A stretch of DNA of 64,000 bases from contig JAFUNK010000013.1 of the NCBI GenBank assembly GCA_017482205.1, positions 62,001-126,000 of the forward strand, read 5' to 3'. The notes under the pieces were generated by a model. That model was not told where the DNA came from, searched no databases, and saw only the letters and a list, made by a program, of their open reading frames with translations. The position numbers and the translations under genes are program-made. The DNA comes from Lachnospiraceae bacterium (lineage in GTDB: Bacteria; Bacillota; Clostridia; Lachnospirales; Lachnospiraceae). Within the stretch, counting starts at the first letter, position 1. The number at the start of each line of letters is the position of its first letter. Shown piece by piece: positions 25,029 to 34,083 of this stretch.

Positions 25029-26133
25029 TTGCGTCCTCTTCACTAAAATAAATTTCGTTTACGGCATCTAAAATTTCTTGTTCCGTTACGGTATCATCAA
25101 TTACAGCTTTGCCAATTTTCTTTAACAGAACAAACTTAATTTTGCCTGCATCCATCTTTTTGTCAGAGCGGGTCAGCTTTACAATTTCTGCCGGGTCAAT
25201 ATCATCAATGCTGATGGGCAGATTGAAGGGTACGAACATATCGCGGATTTCGTAGTACTCTTCCATGCTTAACATATTACGCTTGTAAGAAAGAAATGCA
25301 GCCGCAACGCAGCCAAGTGCCACACATTCTCCATGGTATAAGGCAAAATTTTTTGCCTTTTCGATAGCATGTCCGATGGTATGTCCAAAATTCAGTAACG
25401 CTCTGTCACCCTTTTCGGTAGGGTCTTTTTCCACTACCTGTTTCTTTACCATACAGCTTCTGTATACCATTTCCATTAAGATTTCAGGATCTCGTTCGCA
25501 GATTTCATACATATTTTCAAGCAGCCACAGATATAATGCTTCGTCTTTAATCAGACCATGTTTCATCACCTCTGCAAAGCCGGAGAAAAACTGTCTTTCT
25601 TCCAGTGTCTGCAAGGTTGCAATATTCATATATACCAGACGGGGCATTTTAAATGCACCTACCATATTTTTGTAGCTGTCAAAATCCACGCCGGTTTTGC
25701 CGCCGATAGAGCTGTCTGTCTGGGCAAGTAATGTAGTAGGTACTTGAATAAAATCAACACCCCGCAAATAGGTAGCCGCCACAAAACCTGTCAAATCCCC
25801 TACAACGCCACCACCTAAAGCAACCAGTAAATCCTTTCGGTCAAAGCCTTCTTTAATCAAGAACTCATAAGCGTCTTTCACAGTGTTCAGATTCTTATTT
25901 TCCTCACCTGCAGGGAAAGAAAACAATACTGCTTTTTTACAAATACCGGAAAGTGCGTTTACCACTTCTTCACCGTATAATTTTTCCACCTGAGAATCCG
26001 TAATCACACAAATTTTTCGGTTTTCTGTTTCAAATTTCTTTACTTCTTCTGCCAACTCTGCAAAGGACTGCTTATACACAATTTCATAGCAGGGCTTTTT
26101 TTCATATAACACTTGTATTCTGTCTGTTTCCAT
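25021..26133 (-). CDS. aroB: 3-dehydroquinate synthase
   Basis: Second step of the shikimate pathway, NAD- and metal-dependent cyclisation of DAHP; 370 aa. Visible: NAD-binding GGGVVGDLTGFVAATYLRG, TTLLAQTDSSIGGKTGVD, metal ligands in GFAEVMKHGLI and FGHTIGHAIE, and HGECVALG. Overlaps lspA by 8 nt, so the two are coupled. ATG 26133 with AAAGG upstream. Confidence 0.96.
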   Translation of the reverse strand: METDRIQVLYEKKPCYEIVYKQSFAELAEEVKKFETENRKICVITDSQVEKLYGEEVVNALSGICKKAVLFSFPAGEENKNLNTVKDAYEFLIKEGFDRKDLLVALGGGVVGDLTGFVAATYLRGVDFIQVPTTLLAQTDSSIGGKTGVDFDSYKNMVGAFKMPRLVYMNIATLQTLEERQFFSGFAEVMKHGLIKDEALYLWLLENMYEICERDPEILMEMVYRSCMVKKQVVEKDPTEKGDRALLNFGHTIGHAIEKAKNFALYHGECVALGCVAAAFLSYKRNMLSMEEYYEIRDMFVPFNLPISIDDIDPAEIVKLTRSDKKMDAGKIKFVLLKKIGKAVIDDTVTEQEILDAVNEIYFSEEDANA

Positions 26134-26213
26134 TTTATCTGGCCTTTCTTTTTTTCTGCCGGTTTGTAACCTTGTTATTTTTCTAAAACCTTATGGCAGA
26201 ATTTTTTATAGAT

Positions 26214-26238
26214 AAAGGGCAGATAACTCTGCCCTTTT
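26214..26238 (-). terminator. Probable terminator after sepF
   Basis: AAAGGGCAG ... CTGCCCTTT, 9-bp stem and 6-nt loop, 11 nt after the sepF stop. The run of T on the minus side is poor (ATCTATAAAAAA), so termination may be partial. Confidence 0.5.
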
Positions 26239-26248
26239 CATAGCAATA

Positions 26249-26764
26249 TTAATATCCGTTGTTAATAGGGGCTTCAAAAGAACCGCCGCCTAAGATATCC
26301 TGAAAATCACCGGAAATATCCACGCTGGCAGGGGTAATAATAAATATGTAGTGGGATATCTTCTGCAAATTGCCGTTGATGGCAAAGCAGGAACCGGAGG
26401 TAAAGTCGATAATTCTCTGAGCCACGTCCACATCCAGACCTTCCAGATTTAAAACTACGGTTCGGTTAGCTAACAGGGTCTCGGTAATTTCTCTGGCTTC
26501 TTCAACGGAAGTGGGTTTAATTACACAAACTTCCATGCTGCCTGTTCCCTGCATACGTCTGGTATTGTTCTTGGGCATCGGTGTTACCTTATTGGCAGGT
26601 TTCTTGGCAACAGGTTTTTCTTCTATTTCAGGTTCTTTGAAAGACTTTCTGGAAACAGGCTCCTCTTCTGCATAATCATCATCATCTAAATAATCATCAT
26701 CTGTTTCGTACTCATCTTCATCATTCAGTTTCATATAGTTTAAAAACTTGTCCATTACTCCCAT
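26249..26764 (-). CDS. sepF: Cell division protein SepF
   Basis: Membrane anchor and polymer that aligns FtsZ filaments; 171 aa. N-terminal amphipathic anchor (MGVMDKFLNYMKL), an acidic Asp/Glu-rich linker (about 14-60) and the C-terminal SepF core (about 78-160) with VCVIKPTSVEEAREITETLL, TVVLNLEGLDVDVAQRIIDF and GSCFAINGNLQKIS. 22 nt downstream of yggS, the usual arrangement near the dcw cluster, although ftsZ is not in this window. Confidence 0.95.
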   Translation of the reverse strand: MGVMDKFLNYMKLNDEDEYETDDDYLDDDDYAEEEPVSRKSFKEPEIEEKPVAKKPANKVTPMPKNNTRRMQGTGSMEVCVIKPTSVEEAREITETLLANRTVVLNLEGLDVDVAQRIIDFTSGSCFAINGNLQKISHYIFIITPASVDISGDFQDILGGGSFEAPINNGY

Positions 26765-26786
26765 TGCGGTACACTCTCCTTACTCT

Positions 26787-27479
26787 TTAAATTCCGTAAT
26801 CACGTTCCCCAAATATACCGGTGCCCACTCTCACGTAAGTCGCACCCTCTTCCACGGCAACAACATAATCTCCTGTCATACCCATGGACAATATCTCCAT
26901 ACTGACATTATCAATGTTTTTGTTCTTTATGTCAACAGATAATTGGCGTAAACTCACAAAATATTGTCTGTTTTCTTCGGAATTTTCTACATATGGTGCT
27001 ATTGTCATCAAACCTTTGACAAAAATCCCCGGCAAAGCCGCAATTTTTTCTACCAGTGAAATGGTTTCCTCAACCGTAGTTCCGAATTTACTTTCCTCTT
27101 TGGCTACATTAACTTCTACTAATATGTTTACCTTCACATTTTTCTTTAAGGCTTCTTTACTGATTTCTTCCGCTAAACGCAGGGAATCCACGCTGTGAAT
27201 TAAATATACCTTATCAACAATATACTTTACCTTATTGCGCTGTAAGTGCCCAATCATATGAAAACGGGTATCCGCAGGCATATCTTCATATTTATCCAGA
27301 ATTTCCTGTACCTTATTTTCCCCGAAATCCCTGCATCCCGCTTCATAAGCCTCTTTTAACATCTCAATGGGCTTTGTCTTACTGACTGCAATCAGCTTAG
27401 CATCAGCAACATCCCTGCCGCTACGTTCACAAGCCGCTTTAATATTCTTTTTAACAAGTTCAATATTATCCTTAATCAT
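26787..27479 (-). CDS. YggS-family PLP-binding protein
   Basis: Pyridoxal phosphate homeostasis protein, 230 aa; fold type III alanine-racemase-like barrel without the second domain. PLP lysine in LIAVSKTKP (about 34), GENKVQEI, HMIGHLQRNK, and phosphate-binding SMGMTGDYVVAVEEGATYVRVGTGIFG near the C-terminus. Precedes sepF by 22 nt. Confidence 0.94.
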   Translation of the reverse strand: MIKDNIELVKKNIKAACERSGRDVADAKLIAVSKTKPIEMLKEAYEAGCRDFGENKVQEILDKYEDMPADTRFHMIGHLQRNKVKYIVDKVYLIHSVDSLRLAEEISKEALKKNVKVNILVEVNVAKEESKFGTTVEETISLVEKIAALPGIFVKGLMTIAPYVENSEENRQYFVSLRQLSVDIKNKNIDNVSMEILSMGMTGDYVVAVEEGATYVRVGTGIFGERDYGI

Positions 27480-27538
27480 GTTTGTCCAGCCTCAAATTTC
27501 TAATAACTTACTGAAAACCTGCTTTACTAATCTATTTA

Positions 27539-28945
27539 TTACTCATATATAAATTGGTCTACCTTAACACTGGATGCGTCCTGTACAATCAAATCATATA
27601 CATTCAAACCATACTCCGTGTTAGATTTTACGATGGCATACTCTTCGTTCTGGTAAAGAATTTCTATTTGTCTGAAATCTGCATAGCCTTTATTCATGTT
27701 ATATACACCTATCAGCGTTGCACGACGACTGACGGTATAGGTTTCTGTAGAATCCGGCATAAACAGATGGTCTCCGCTTCCAATTACACCTGCATCCACA
27801 TAATATTCCCCTTCAACCACACTGTATATGTTTACTTCTACATATTCTGTGGTGCGGGTGCCGTCCTCCAATACTGCTTCACGAAGTACACCATAGGAAT
27901 CGGCAGAACCGCTCTGGGTAATATAAGCTTCCGGAATTAAGAAAAATTCTCTTTCCACAATGGAGGAATTGGGGATTTTTAATCCGGTTTCTTCATGTAA
28001 AAGCAATTCCACTTCCAGAAAACGTTCATTTACAAAGCTTACCATAGAATTTGTAAAGGTGAGCTGGGCATAGGTATTGCCATCCGCATTGTTAAGAATA
28101 GTAACTGTTGCCCATGATTCCTGTTGTGTTTTCATGAAACGAACCTTTACCACCTCTTCTTCTGCTAATTCGTTAGCCTTGACGTCGTCTACGGGAATTA
28201 CAACGGACCAGCTTTCATTGTTACAGATTTTGTAAATAACATCTGCTGTGGAGATTAATTCATTACTTAAAATCTGTTTCTTTTCATATTCCTTTTTGTT
28301 GAACATGGAGGCAGTCACATTTTCAGGCAATAAATTTTCGTAACCATCCGTCCAATACATCACAATCCCTGTCTGTGGTGCATAAGACAACTCTACCATA
28401 CCTCCCAAATCTCCGCCGTTCACAGCGGAAATGTTGTCCATCAAAGATGCATTTGCCAATTTTAAAACGGTTCCCTGTATGGAATATTTAAAATCATAAG
28501 TATCCTCATAGTTTTGAGGAGAAAAATTATGTACAAAGTTGATAATTTCACTCTTTAACTCTAAAAGGTCTTTATTGGAAAGGGAATTGCTGCCCATTTC
28601 TTCATTGTTTATGTAATCGGAGAGTCTCCCCGTTTCGTCCACTGTATAAACCAAATCTCCTACCGCAACACGTTCCCCTTCTCTGGCATAATAATTGACA
28701 TAGCCGGAAGTGGTCGCACTGACAGTCTGCTCTTCTCTGATAATAATGCCTGTATAAAGATTTTCAGAGGCAAGGGAACCCTCTCGCACTTCATAAGGCT
28801 TGATATGGTTGTCCTTGAAATAAGCTGCAACATAGAAGCATACATAAATAAAAATAAAGACAAAAATCACCATACCAATATTGATATTTAACGGTTTTCT
28901 GTACTTTTTTATCTTTGTAACCTTTTCTGGTTTCTGTGCTGCCAT
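27539..28945 (-). CDS. HlyD-like membrane protein, sepF-locus conserved
   Basis: 468 aa. Single N-terminal transmembrane helix (about 27-48), then an extracytoplasmic part that opens with a split biotinyl-lipoyl/barrel-sandwich motif (GIIIREEQTVSATTSGYVN, REGERVAVGDLVYTVD), resembling periplasmic adaptor proteins of the HlyD type but without the long coiled coil. The frame extends 10 codons upstream; ATG 28945 follows AAAGGAGGTGCAAC. In Clostridia this gene sits beside yggS-sepF, suggesting an envelope or division link, but no partner efflux genes are present and its function is unknown. Confidence 0.78.
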   Translation of the reverse strand: MAAQKPEKVTKIKKYRKPLNINIGMVIFVFIFIYVCFYVAAYFKDNHIKPYEVREGSLASENLYTGIIIREEQTVSATTSGYVNYYAREGERVAVGDLVYTVDETGRLSDYINNEEMGSNSLSNKDLLELKSEIINFVHNFSPQNYEDTYDFKYSIQGTVLKLANASLMDNISAVNGGDLGGMVELSYAPQTGIVMYWTDGYENLLPENVTASMFNKKEYEKKQILSNELISTADVIYKICNNESWSVVIPVDDVKANELAEEEVVKVRFMKTQQESWATVTILNNADGNTYAQLTFTNSMVSFVNERFLEVELLLHEETGLKIPNSSIVEREFFLIPEAYITQSGSADSYGVLREAVLEDGTRTTEYVEVNIYSVVEGEYYVDAGVIGSGDHLFMPDSTETYTVSRRATLIGVYNMNKGYADFRQIEILYQNEEYAIVKSNTEYGLNVYDLIVQDASSVKVDQFIYE

Positions 28946-29024
28946 GTTGCACCTCCTTTCCATTGTATTGTACAAACAGTTTTATTCTGTACTGTAAATG
29001 ACGCATATCTTCCAAACAGTTAAC

Positions 29025-29051
29025 AAAGCCCCGGAAAGCATCCGAGGCTTT
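29025..29051 (-). terminator. Possible terminator hairpin between P-loop gene and HlyD-like gene
   Basis: AAAGCCCCGG ... CCGAGGCTTT stem, 10 bp with one mismatch and 7-nt loop. T-runs on both sides are weak, so it may only attenuate. Confidence 0.45.
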
Positions 29052-29088
29052 ATCTTTGTATGTATATTTTTATGATGTTCTATCGTAA

Positions 29089-29508
29089 TTATAAAGAAAC
29101 AATAATTTTGGATTTTACTGTTTCAGGAAGTTCAGCTTCATCTGTAGAAACACTTAAGATGAAATCCACGCCGAATTTTTCACTGATTTTTTCCAGTTTT
29201 TCAACGGTCGCTGCTACATCTCCATCTTCTAAAGCTGCAATCTTTAAAAAGCTGTCAAAATACATCTGCTGTAAATCATGGTCCTGAGAAAGGATACCAC
29301 TGATAAATCCTAAGAAACCATCAGTATTCTCAATCATATACTCTGATACATCGATCAGTCTTACTTTGTTATTCAGTTCATACATGTGCTTGGTGCTTTT
29401 ATCCAGATATACAATGTTACCATTGATATCCTTCACTTCAGCATTTACTTTATCCAATAAGTGCTTCGTTTTGCCTTTACCCTTCTTGCCTACAATTAAT
29501 TGAACCAT
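29089..29508 (-). CDS. Small P-loop protein, function unknown
   Basis: 139 aa. The N-terminus has a Walker A-like motif VGKKGKGKTKHLLDKV (about 6-13, GxxGxGKT) and the C-terminal half is predicted alternating helix/strand (DFILSVSTDEAELPETVKSKI). No Walker B with a clear DE pair is visible, so it may bind a nucleotide without hydrolysing it. It is not a recognised enzyme; related short P-loop proteins occur near sepF in Lachnospiraceae, from memory only. About 145 nt upstream of the HlyD-like gene. Confidence 0.7.
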   Translation of the reverse strand: MVQLIVGKKGKGKTKHLLDKVNAEVKDINGNIVYLDKSTKHMYELNNKVRLIDVSEYMIENTDGFLGFISGILSQDHDLQQMYFDSFLKIAALEDGDVAATVEKLEKISEKFGVDFILSVSTDEAELPETVKSKIIVSL

Positions 29509-29648
29509 TGGTAAACCCTCCTAAAGTAAATTGATATAATAAATACCTGAATATGCTTCACATCAGGACTTTTTTATAACAGGATATTTCATACCCCATA
29601 TATTATACCTATATTTATTATAAGATATATCCGCTCAAAAAACAACTA

Positions 29649-30638
29649 CTATTTCCCGATTTCAGAAAGCAAATCCGTCATTTCGGGATATAGCACATCC
29701 AAAGCCGTTGCCCTCAAAATAACCGACACATACGGAGCACCGGAGGTATCCCTTGTAAGCAGTATCAGACAATGTCCTGCTGCATTGGTAGTACCTGTTT
29801 TACCTCCCACTACCGTAATATTGTCCGGGGGTGTAAAATTGCCCTTAAAATACTGATTGGTGGTTTTGATATTTAACTCTTTTTCTTCACCGTCACCGGT
29901 ATAGTATACGGTACTGTATGCGGTCATATGTATGATTTCCCTAAAGGTTTCATACTTGATTGCTTCATTAAAAATCAAATACAAATCATATGCGGTAGTA
30001 TAATGATTGTCCTGTGTTAATCCGTGAGGATTTGCAAAATGGGTATTGGTTGCCCCCAGTGCAAGTGCCTCTTCGTTCATCAAGTCAATAAAACCATCTA
30101 CACTGCCACCTACCCCTTCAGCAATCAACATGGCAACATCATTTGCTGAATAGATAAGCAAAATATGTAATGCCTGTGCCAAAGTCATGGTATCCCCCGG
30201 CTTTAAGCCACAAAGCTGTGCACCACTCTCAGTAATCGTCACACTGGAAGTGGCAGTCAGCACCTGATCCATGGATCCATATTTTAAAGCAACCAGTGCC
30301 GTCATTACTTTGGTCAGACTGGCAGGATGCATCTGTTCATGTGCATTCATTGCATAAATTACTTCGGCATTATTAACATCACAAAGAAGTGCCGCTCCGG
30401 CACCGGATGTATCTACGTCCGTACCTTCGGTAATGTCTCCTACTGCAATACATAAATCCTCTGCAAAGGGTATCGCCTGCGAAGCATTAACCGTCCGTAC
30501 AATTTGAAAACTGCTTACTCCGTACTCTGCATCGTAAGGAAAAGTATAGTTTTTTTGTCCACACCCTGATAAAAGGGGCAGAAAAATAGACAATACCAGA
30601 CCTATACAAAAGCCTCTTCTCTTATTTGTACATTTCAC
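29649..30638 (-). CDS. D-alanyl-D-alanine carboxypeptidase, lipoprotein
   Basis: Low-molecular-mass penicillin-binding protein (DacA/PBP5 family) that trims peptidoglycan pentapeptides; 329 aa. N-terminal signal ends in lipobox LLSGC, so it is lipid-anchored rather than anchored by the usual C-terminal helix. Active-site motifs: SLTK in [12 protein letters not shown] (about 107), SAN in YSANDVAM and KTG in [12 protein letters not shown]. Start is GTG 30638, overlapping the mgsA end by 17 nt; the RBS is distant (AGAGGAG), so coupling is likely. Confidence 0.92.
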   Translation of the reverse strand: MKCTNKRRGFCIGLVLSIFLPLLSGCGQKNYTFPYDAEYGVSSFQIVRTVNASQAIPFAEDLCIAVGDITEGTDVDTSGAGAALLCDVNNAEVIYAMNAHEQMHPASLTKVMTALVALKYGSMDQVLTATSSVTITESGAQLCGLKPGDTMTLAQALHILLIYSANDVAMLIAEGVGGSVDGFIDLMNEEALALGATNTHFANPHGLTQDNHYTTAYDLYLIFNEAIKYETFREIIHMTAYSTVYYTGDGEEKELNIKTTNQYFKGNFTPPDNITVVGGKTGTTNAAGHCLILLTRDTSGAPYVSVILRATALDVLYPEMTDLLSEIGK

Positions 30639-31017
30639 GCCACTCTAAATCTCCTCTATCCAACGACTTAATTAACAGTTCTGCGGAAGCTAAATTGGTA
30701 GCCAGCGGAATATTGTGTACATCACATAAACGCATTACGTTACTTACGTCCGGCTCATGAATTTTAGAAGTCAGCGGATCTCTTAAAAAAATCACCAAAT
30801 CCACGTCATTATGCTCTATCTGGGCCCCTATCTGTTGTTCCCCACCTAAATGGCCTGCCAGATACTTATGTACAGAAAGATTCGTAACCTCTTCTATTAA
30901 TCTGCCGGTAGTACCGGTAGCATACAGTGAATGTTTACTGAGAATCCCCCTGTATGCGATGCAGAAATTCTGCATCAGTTTCTTTTTTGCATCATGTGCA
31001 ATCAGTGCAATGTTCAT
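30622..31017 (-). CDS. mgsA: Methylglyoxal synthase
   Basis: Converts dihydroxyacetone phosphate to methylglyoxal; 131 aa. [33 protein letters not shown] and [10 protein letters not shown] are all present with catalytic Asp residues. Overlaps the carboxypeptidase gene by 17 nt and follows rodA by 5 nt. Confidence 0.96.
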   Translation of the reverse strand: MNIALIAHDAKKKLMQNFCIAYRGILSKHSLYATGTTGRLIEEVTNLSVHKYLAGHLGGEQQIGAQIEHNDVDLVIFLRDPLTSKIHEPDVSNVMRLCDVHNIPLATNLASAELLIKSLDRGDLEWREMYK

Positions 31018-31021
31018 AGTA

Positions 31022-32170
31022 TCAACCCTCTCTTATTTTGTCCCCATTCTTTTTACTTTGTAACCTTACATTTAATACAAACCCCATACCTATATATAAA
31101 CTCCAAAGTGACGTGAGTCCATAACTGATAAACGGTAACGGCAGTCCCGTGTTTGGTAAAATAAAGGTCGCTACGCCGATATTGACGAAGCTTTGAAAGG
31201 CAACCAAACCACCCATACCGCCGGCAATAATTCTGCCGGATAAATCCTTGGCCTTTGCAGCCACCGAGAAACATTCCAAGGCAATAAACATCAATAACAG
31301 TACCACTACCACACTTCCCTTAAAACCAAATTCTTCACCGATTACGGCAAAGATAAAATCAGTCTGGGGCTCGGAAATATAGTTACCGTTGATAACGGAA
31401 CTGATTTCATTGGTTTTATACCCCTTTCCATTTAACATACCGGAGCCGATTGCCGTAATGGAGTTAATCTGCTGATATGCTTCCTCCGTGGCATATGCTT
31501 CCGGATTTGTAAATGCCAGAATACGGTTTAACTGGTATTGTTTAATGATTTCTTTTTCTACCAAAACAGAGTTCGGCTGTAATGCCAATCCCAGAAAAAT
31601 CAGAAATGCCGGTACTACTACCGCCAAAATTCCCACTATGACCTTGTAACTAAGACCTCCCACGAACATTATCGTACAAAATACCATTAAAACGATAATA
31701 CTTGTGGATAAATCCGGTTGTTTAAAAATCAATACCCATGGTATGGCAACAAGAATCACACACAACATGATGTATTTGAAAGTATTAAATTTCTCCTTAT
31801 GTTTCATTATAAACTGTGCAAAGAACAGAATCAATATTATTTTTGCAGTTTCCGAAGGTTGAAATCTTAACGGACCGATTTCCAGCCATCTTTGCGCACC
31901 ACCACCGGTATCGCCGGCGTCTGAAAAAATAACCGCACCCAAAAGCACCAGATTTGCCGCATACATTATCCAGTTTAATTTGATTAACATGGAATAGTCA
32001 AAAAGAGAAATCACTACCATCATAACAAGGCCAACGAGTACCCCTGCAATTTGTTTGTTTTGCAGGGACTCTTTGGCACTTCCGATAGCCAGTATACCGA
32101 CCGCTGATGCGACCAGAACCAGAAATATCAATTTAAAATCATAATCCCGTAAACGGTAATGTTTGAACAT
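31022..32170 (-). CDS. rodA: Rod-shape SEDS glycosyltransferase RodA
   Basis: Peptidoglycan polymerase of the SEDS family, 382 aa, about ten transmembrane helices. Motifs: [29 protein letters not shown] (catalytic-loop Asp), and [17 protein letters not shown]. It works with PBP2 in the elongasome; here it follows minE by 15 nt and precedes mgsA. Confidence 0.95.
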   Translation of the reverse strand: MFKHYRLRDYDFKLIFLVLVASAVGILAIGSAKESLQNKQIAGVLVGLVMMVVISLFDYSMLIKLNWIMYAANLVLLGAVIFSDAGDTGGGAQRWLEIGPLRFQPSETAKIILILFFAQFIMKHKEKFNTFKYIMLCVILVAIPWVLIFKQPDLSTSIIVLMVFCTIMFVGGLSYKVIVGILAVVVPAFLIFLGLALQPNSVLVEKEIIKQYQLNRILAFTNPEAYATEEAYQQINSITAIGSGMLNGKGYKTNEISSVINGNYISEPQTDFIFAVIGEEFGFKGSVVVVLLLMFIALECFSVAAKAKDLSGRIIAGGMGGLVAFQSFVNIGVATFILPNTGLPLPFISYGLTSLWSLYIGMGFVLNVRLQSKKNGDKIREG

Positions 32171-32185
32171 ATATTACCTTTCTGC

Positions 32186-32449
32186 CTACTGGTTCAAATC
32201 AATAATGGGAATGTTTGCGTACAGGGTGGGGGTTTTGTTGTTCCGTCCCCCCTTTGTACCGGTTTTACTGATTTGTATTTCCATGCTTTTGGCATCAATC
32301 TTCATGTATTTCGATATGACCTTTGCGATATCTGCTTTTATCATGTCCATCATTTCCGGTGAGCAGTTGACTCTGTCTGATATCAGCAGGATTTTCAGCC
32401 GGTCCTTTGCAATTTCTTTTGAACTTTTTCTTCTGAAAAACAATCTCAT
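32186..32449 (-). CDS. minE: Cell division topological specificity factor MinE
   Basis: 87 aa. N-terminal membrane-targeting and MinD-binding region RDRLKILLISDR (here KDRLKILLISDRVNCSP), followed by the dimerisation strands (MEIQISKT). MinE makes MinCD oscillate. GGAGG 6 nt upstream of ATG 32449. Between minD and rodA. Confidence 0.94.
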   Translation of the reverse strand: MRLFFRRKSSKEIAKDRLKILLISDRVNCSPEMMDMIKADIAKVISKYMKIDAKSMEIQISKTGTKGGRNNKTPTLYANIPIIDLNQ

Positions 32450-32461
32450 GACACGCCTCCT

Positions 32462-33259
32462 TTATACTCTGTCCCTGTGAAAAATTCCGGTTACTCTTGT
32501 CCAAAAAGAAATTCCTTTCTCAAAATCCATAAATGGAACTTCCTTTCCCGAAACTCTCTGACAGATATTCTGGAAAGCAATGCCTGCCGGTGTGCCGTTG
32601 CCCACAAGCGGTTCACCCTGGTTGGTAGAAATTACAATGTTTTCATCATCCGGTACAATACCGATTAAAGGAATTGCCAGAATATCCACCACGTCTGCGG
32701 AGGACATCATATCACCTCTTTTAACCAAATCATACCGCAATCTGTTGATAACTAAATCAATCTTTTTAAATTCGCAGGCTTCCAAAAGCCCGATAATCCG
32801 GTCAGCATCCCTAATGGCAGACACCTCCGGCGTTGTTACCACCAATGCCCTGTCCGCACCTGCAATGGCATTTTTAAAGCCCTGCTCAATACCTGCCGGA
32901 CAGTCTAAAATAATGTAATCGAACTGTTCCTTCAGATGATTTACCATCTTTATCATTTGTTCCGGCGTTACCGCCGTTTTGTCCCTTGTCTGTGCAGAAG
33001 GCATCAGATAAAGCGTAGGATTGCGCTTGTCCCTGATAAGTGCCTGTTTTACACGACAGTTTCCTTCTACAACATCCACCAGATTGTATACAATACGGTT
33101 TTCCAGTCCCATTACCACGTCCAGATTACGCAAACCGATATCCGTATCAATCAGACAGACTTTTTTTCCCATACGTGCCAGACCTGTTCCAACGTTTGCA
33201 GATGTGGTGGTCTTACCCACACCGCCTTTTCCTGATGTGACGACAATTACTTCGCTCAT
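32462..33259 (-). CDS. minD: Septum site-determining ATPase MinD
   Basis: 265-aa ParA-type ATPase. Deviant Walker A GKGGVGKTTTSANVG (about 10), IDTDIGLRNLDVVMGLE, YIILDCPAGIEQGF (Walker B) and a C-terminal amphipathic membrane-targeting helix (GISFWTRVTGIF). The frame opens 18 codons earlier; ATG 33259 with GAGGAGGCAG upstream is the family start. 75 nt after minC and 12 nt before minE. Confidence 0.96.
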   Translation of the reverse strand: MSEVIVVTSGKGGVGKTTTSANVGTGLARMGKKVCLIDTDIGLRNLDVVMGLENRIVYNLVDVVEGNCRVKQALIRDKRNPTLYLMPSAQTRDKTAVTPEQMIKMVNHLKEQFDYIILDCPAGIEQGFKNAIAGADRALVVTTPEVSAIRDADRIIGLLEACEFKKIDLVINRLRYDLVKRGDMMSSADVVDILAIPLIGIVPDDENIVISTNQGEPLVGNGTPAGIAFQNICQRVSGKEVPFMDFEKGISFWTRVTGIFHRDRV

Positions 33260-33333
33260 ACTGCCTCCTCTTGCCGTAATTACGGCTATTAGAATAGAAA
33301 TATTTTCGTCCACCAGTACTCAAACCTAATAGG

Positions 33334-34005
33334 TTAAAAAGCACTCAGCAATTCTTTTGTAAGGGAATCCAATACCACCTTGTCATCCTTGACATAGGCA
33401 ATCTGGGGTGCCACTTTAGGCTTTATTCCCCATTTTGAAGGTTTGGAATTTTTATATTTGAAATCGCCGATTTTTAATCTTTCCGGCGCCATTTCAAGCG
33501 CTACAACATAGTGATTATCATCACCGTTACCGCCGGCATAAGCCTCTCCGTACAAACCACCCAATACTATAATATTGTGTGCGGAAATCACGGCAGAACC
33601 CGGATATACATCTCCCAAAATCACGATACTGCTCTCCGTTTCTATCACCTGATTATTTTTGAGTGTACCCTTATAAAACTGTCCGGCGGTATCTTCCTTG
33701 GAGAAATGCCTGTCCACCTGATCTAAAGCCTTAATAAAAAGCTGTTCGGTGGTTTCATCCTGTCCGACCACACAGATAATGTTTAATTTACTGTTTGCCC
33801 GAATTGCTTCTATTATCTTGAGCTGTTCTGCGTCACTGAGTTTTTTTCCTTCCATGGAAAGTGCCATTTTTGCATTTCCGAAGAAATTTTTGGACTCTGC
33901 AAATTTAAAACGGATTTCTTCAAGTAATTCTTCAAAGGAACTCTCCGGATTTAATTGCAGCAAAATACCATTCTGATAACTCTTGATAATAACTGCGTCT
34001 TTCAT
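33334..34005 (-). CDS. minC: Septum site-determining protein MinC
   Basis: FtsZ-antagonist, 223 aa. N-terminal domain (about 1-100, VIIKSYQNGILLQLNPESSFEEL) and C-terminal beta-helix (about 115-215, GDVYPGSAVISAHNIIVLGGLYG, GGNGDDNHYVVALEM). The C-terminal G-rich repeats are the FtsZ/MinD-binding part. First gene of minCDE, 79 nt after the PBP2 gene. Confidence 0.93.
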   Translation of the reverse strand: MKDAVIIKSYQNGILLQLNPESSFEELLEEIRFKFAESKNFFGNAKMALSMEGKKLSDAEQLKIIEAIRANSKLNIICVVGQDETTEQLFIKALDQVDRHFSKEDTAGQFYKGTLKNNQVIETESSIVILGDVYPGSAVISAHNIIVLGGLYGEAYAGGNGDDNHYVVALEMAPERLKIGDFKYKNSKPSKWGIKPKVAPQIAYVKDDKVVLDSLTKELLSAF

Positions 34006-34083
34006 ACTTGTTTGTTATACCTTTCTATATTTTGCAAATAGATACCTATGGTACATATTTGCGTGCAAAAATATTTTTTTACA

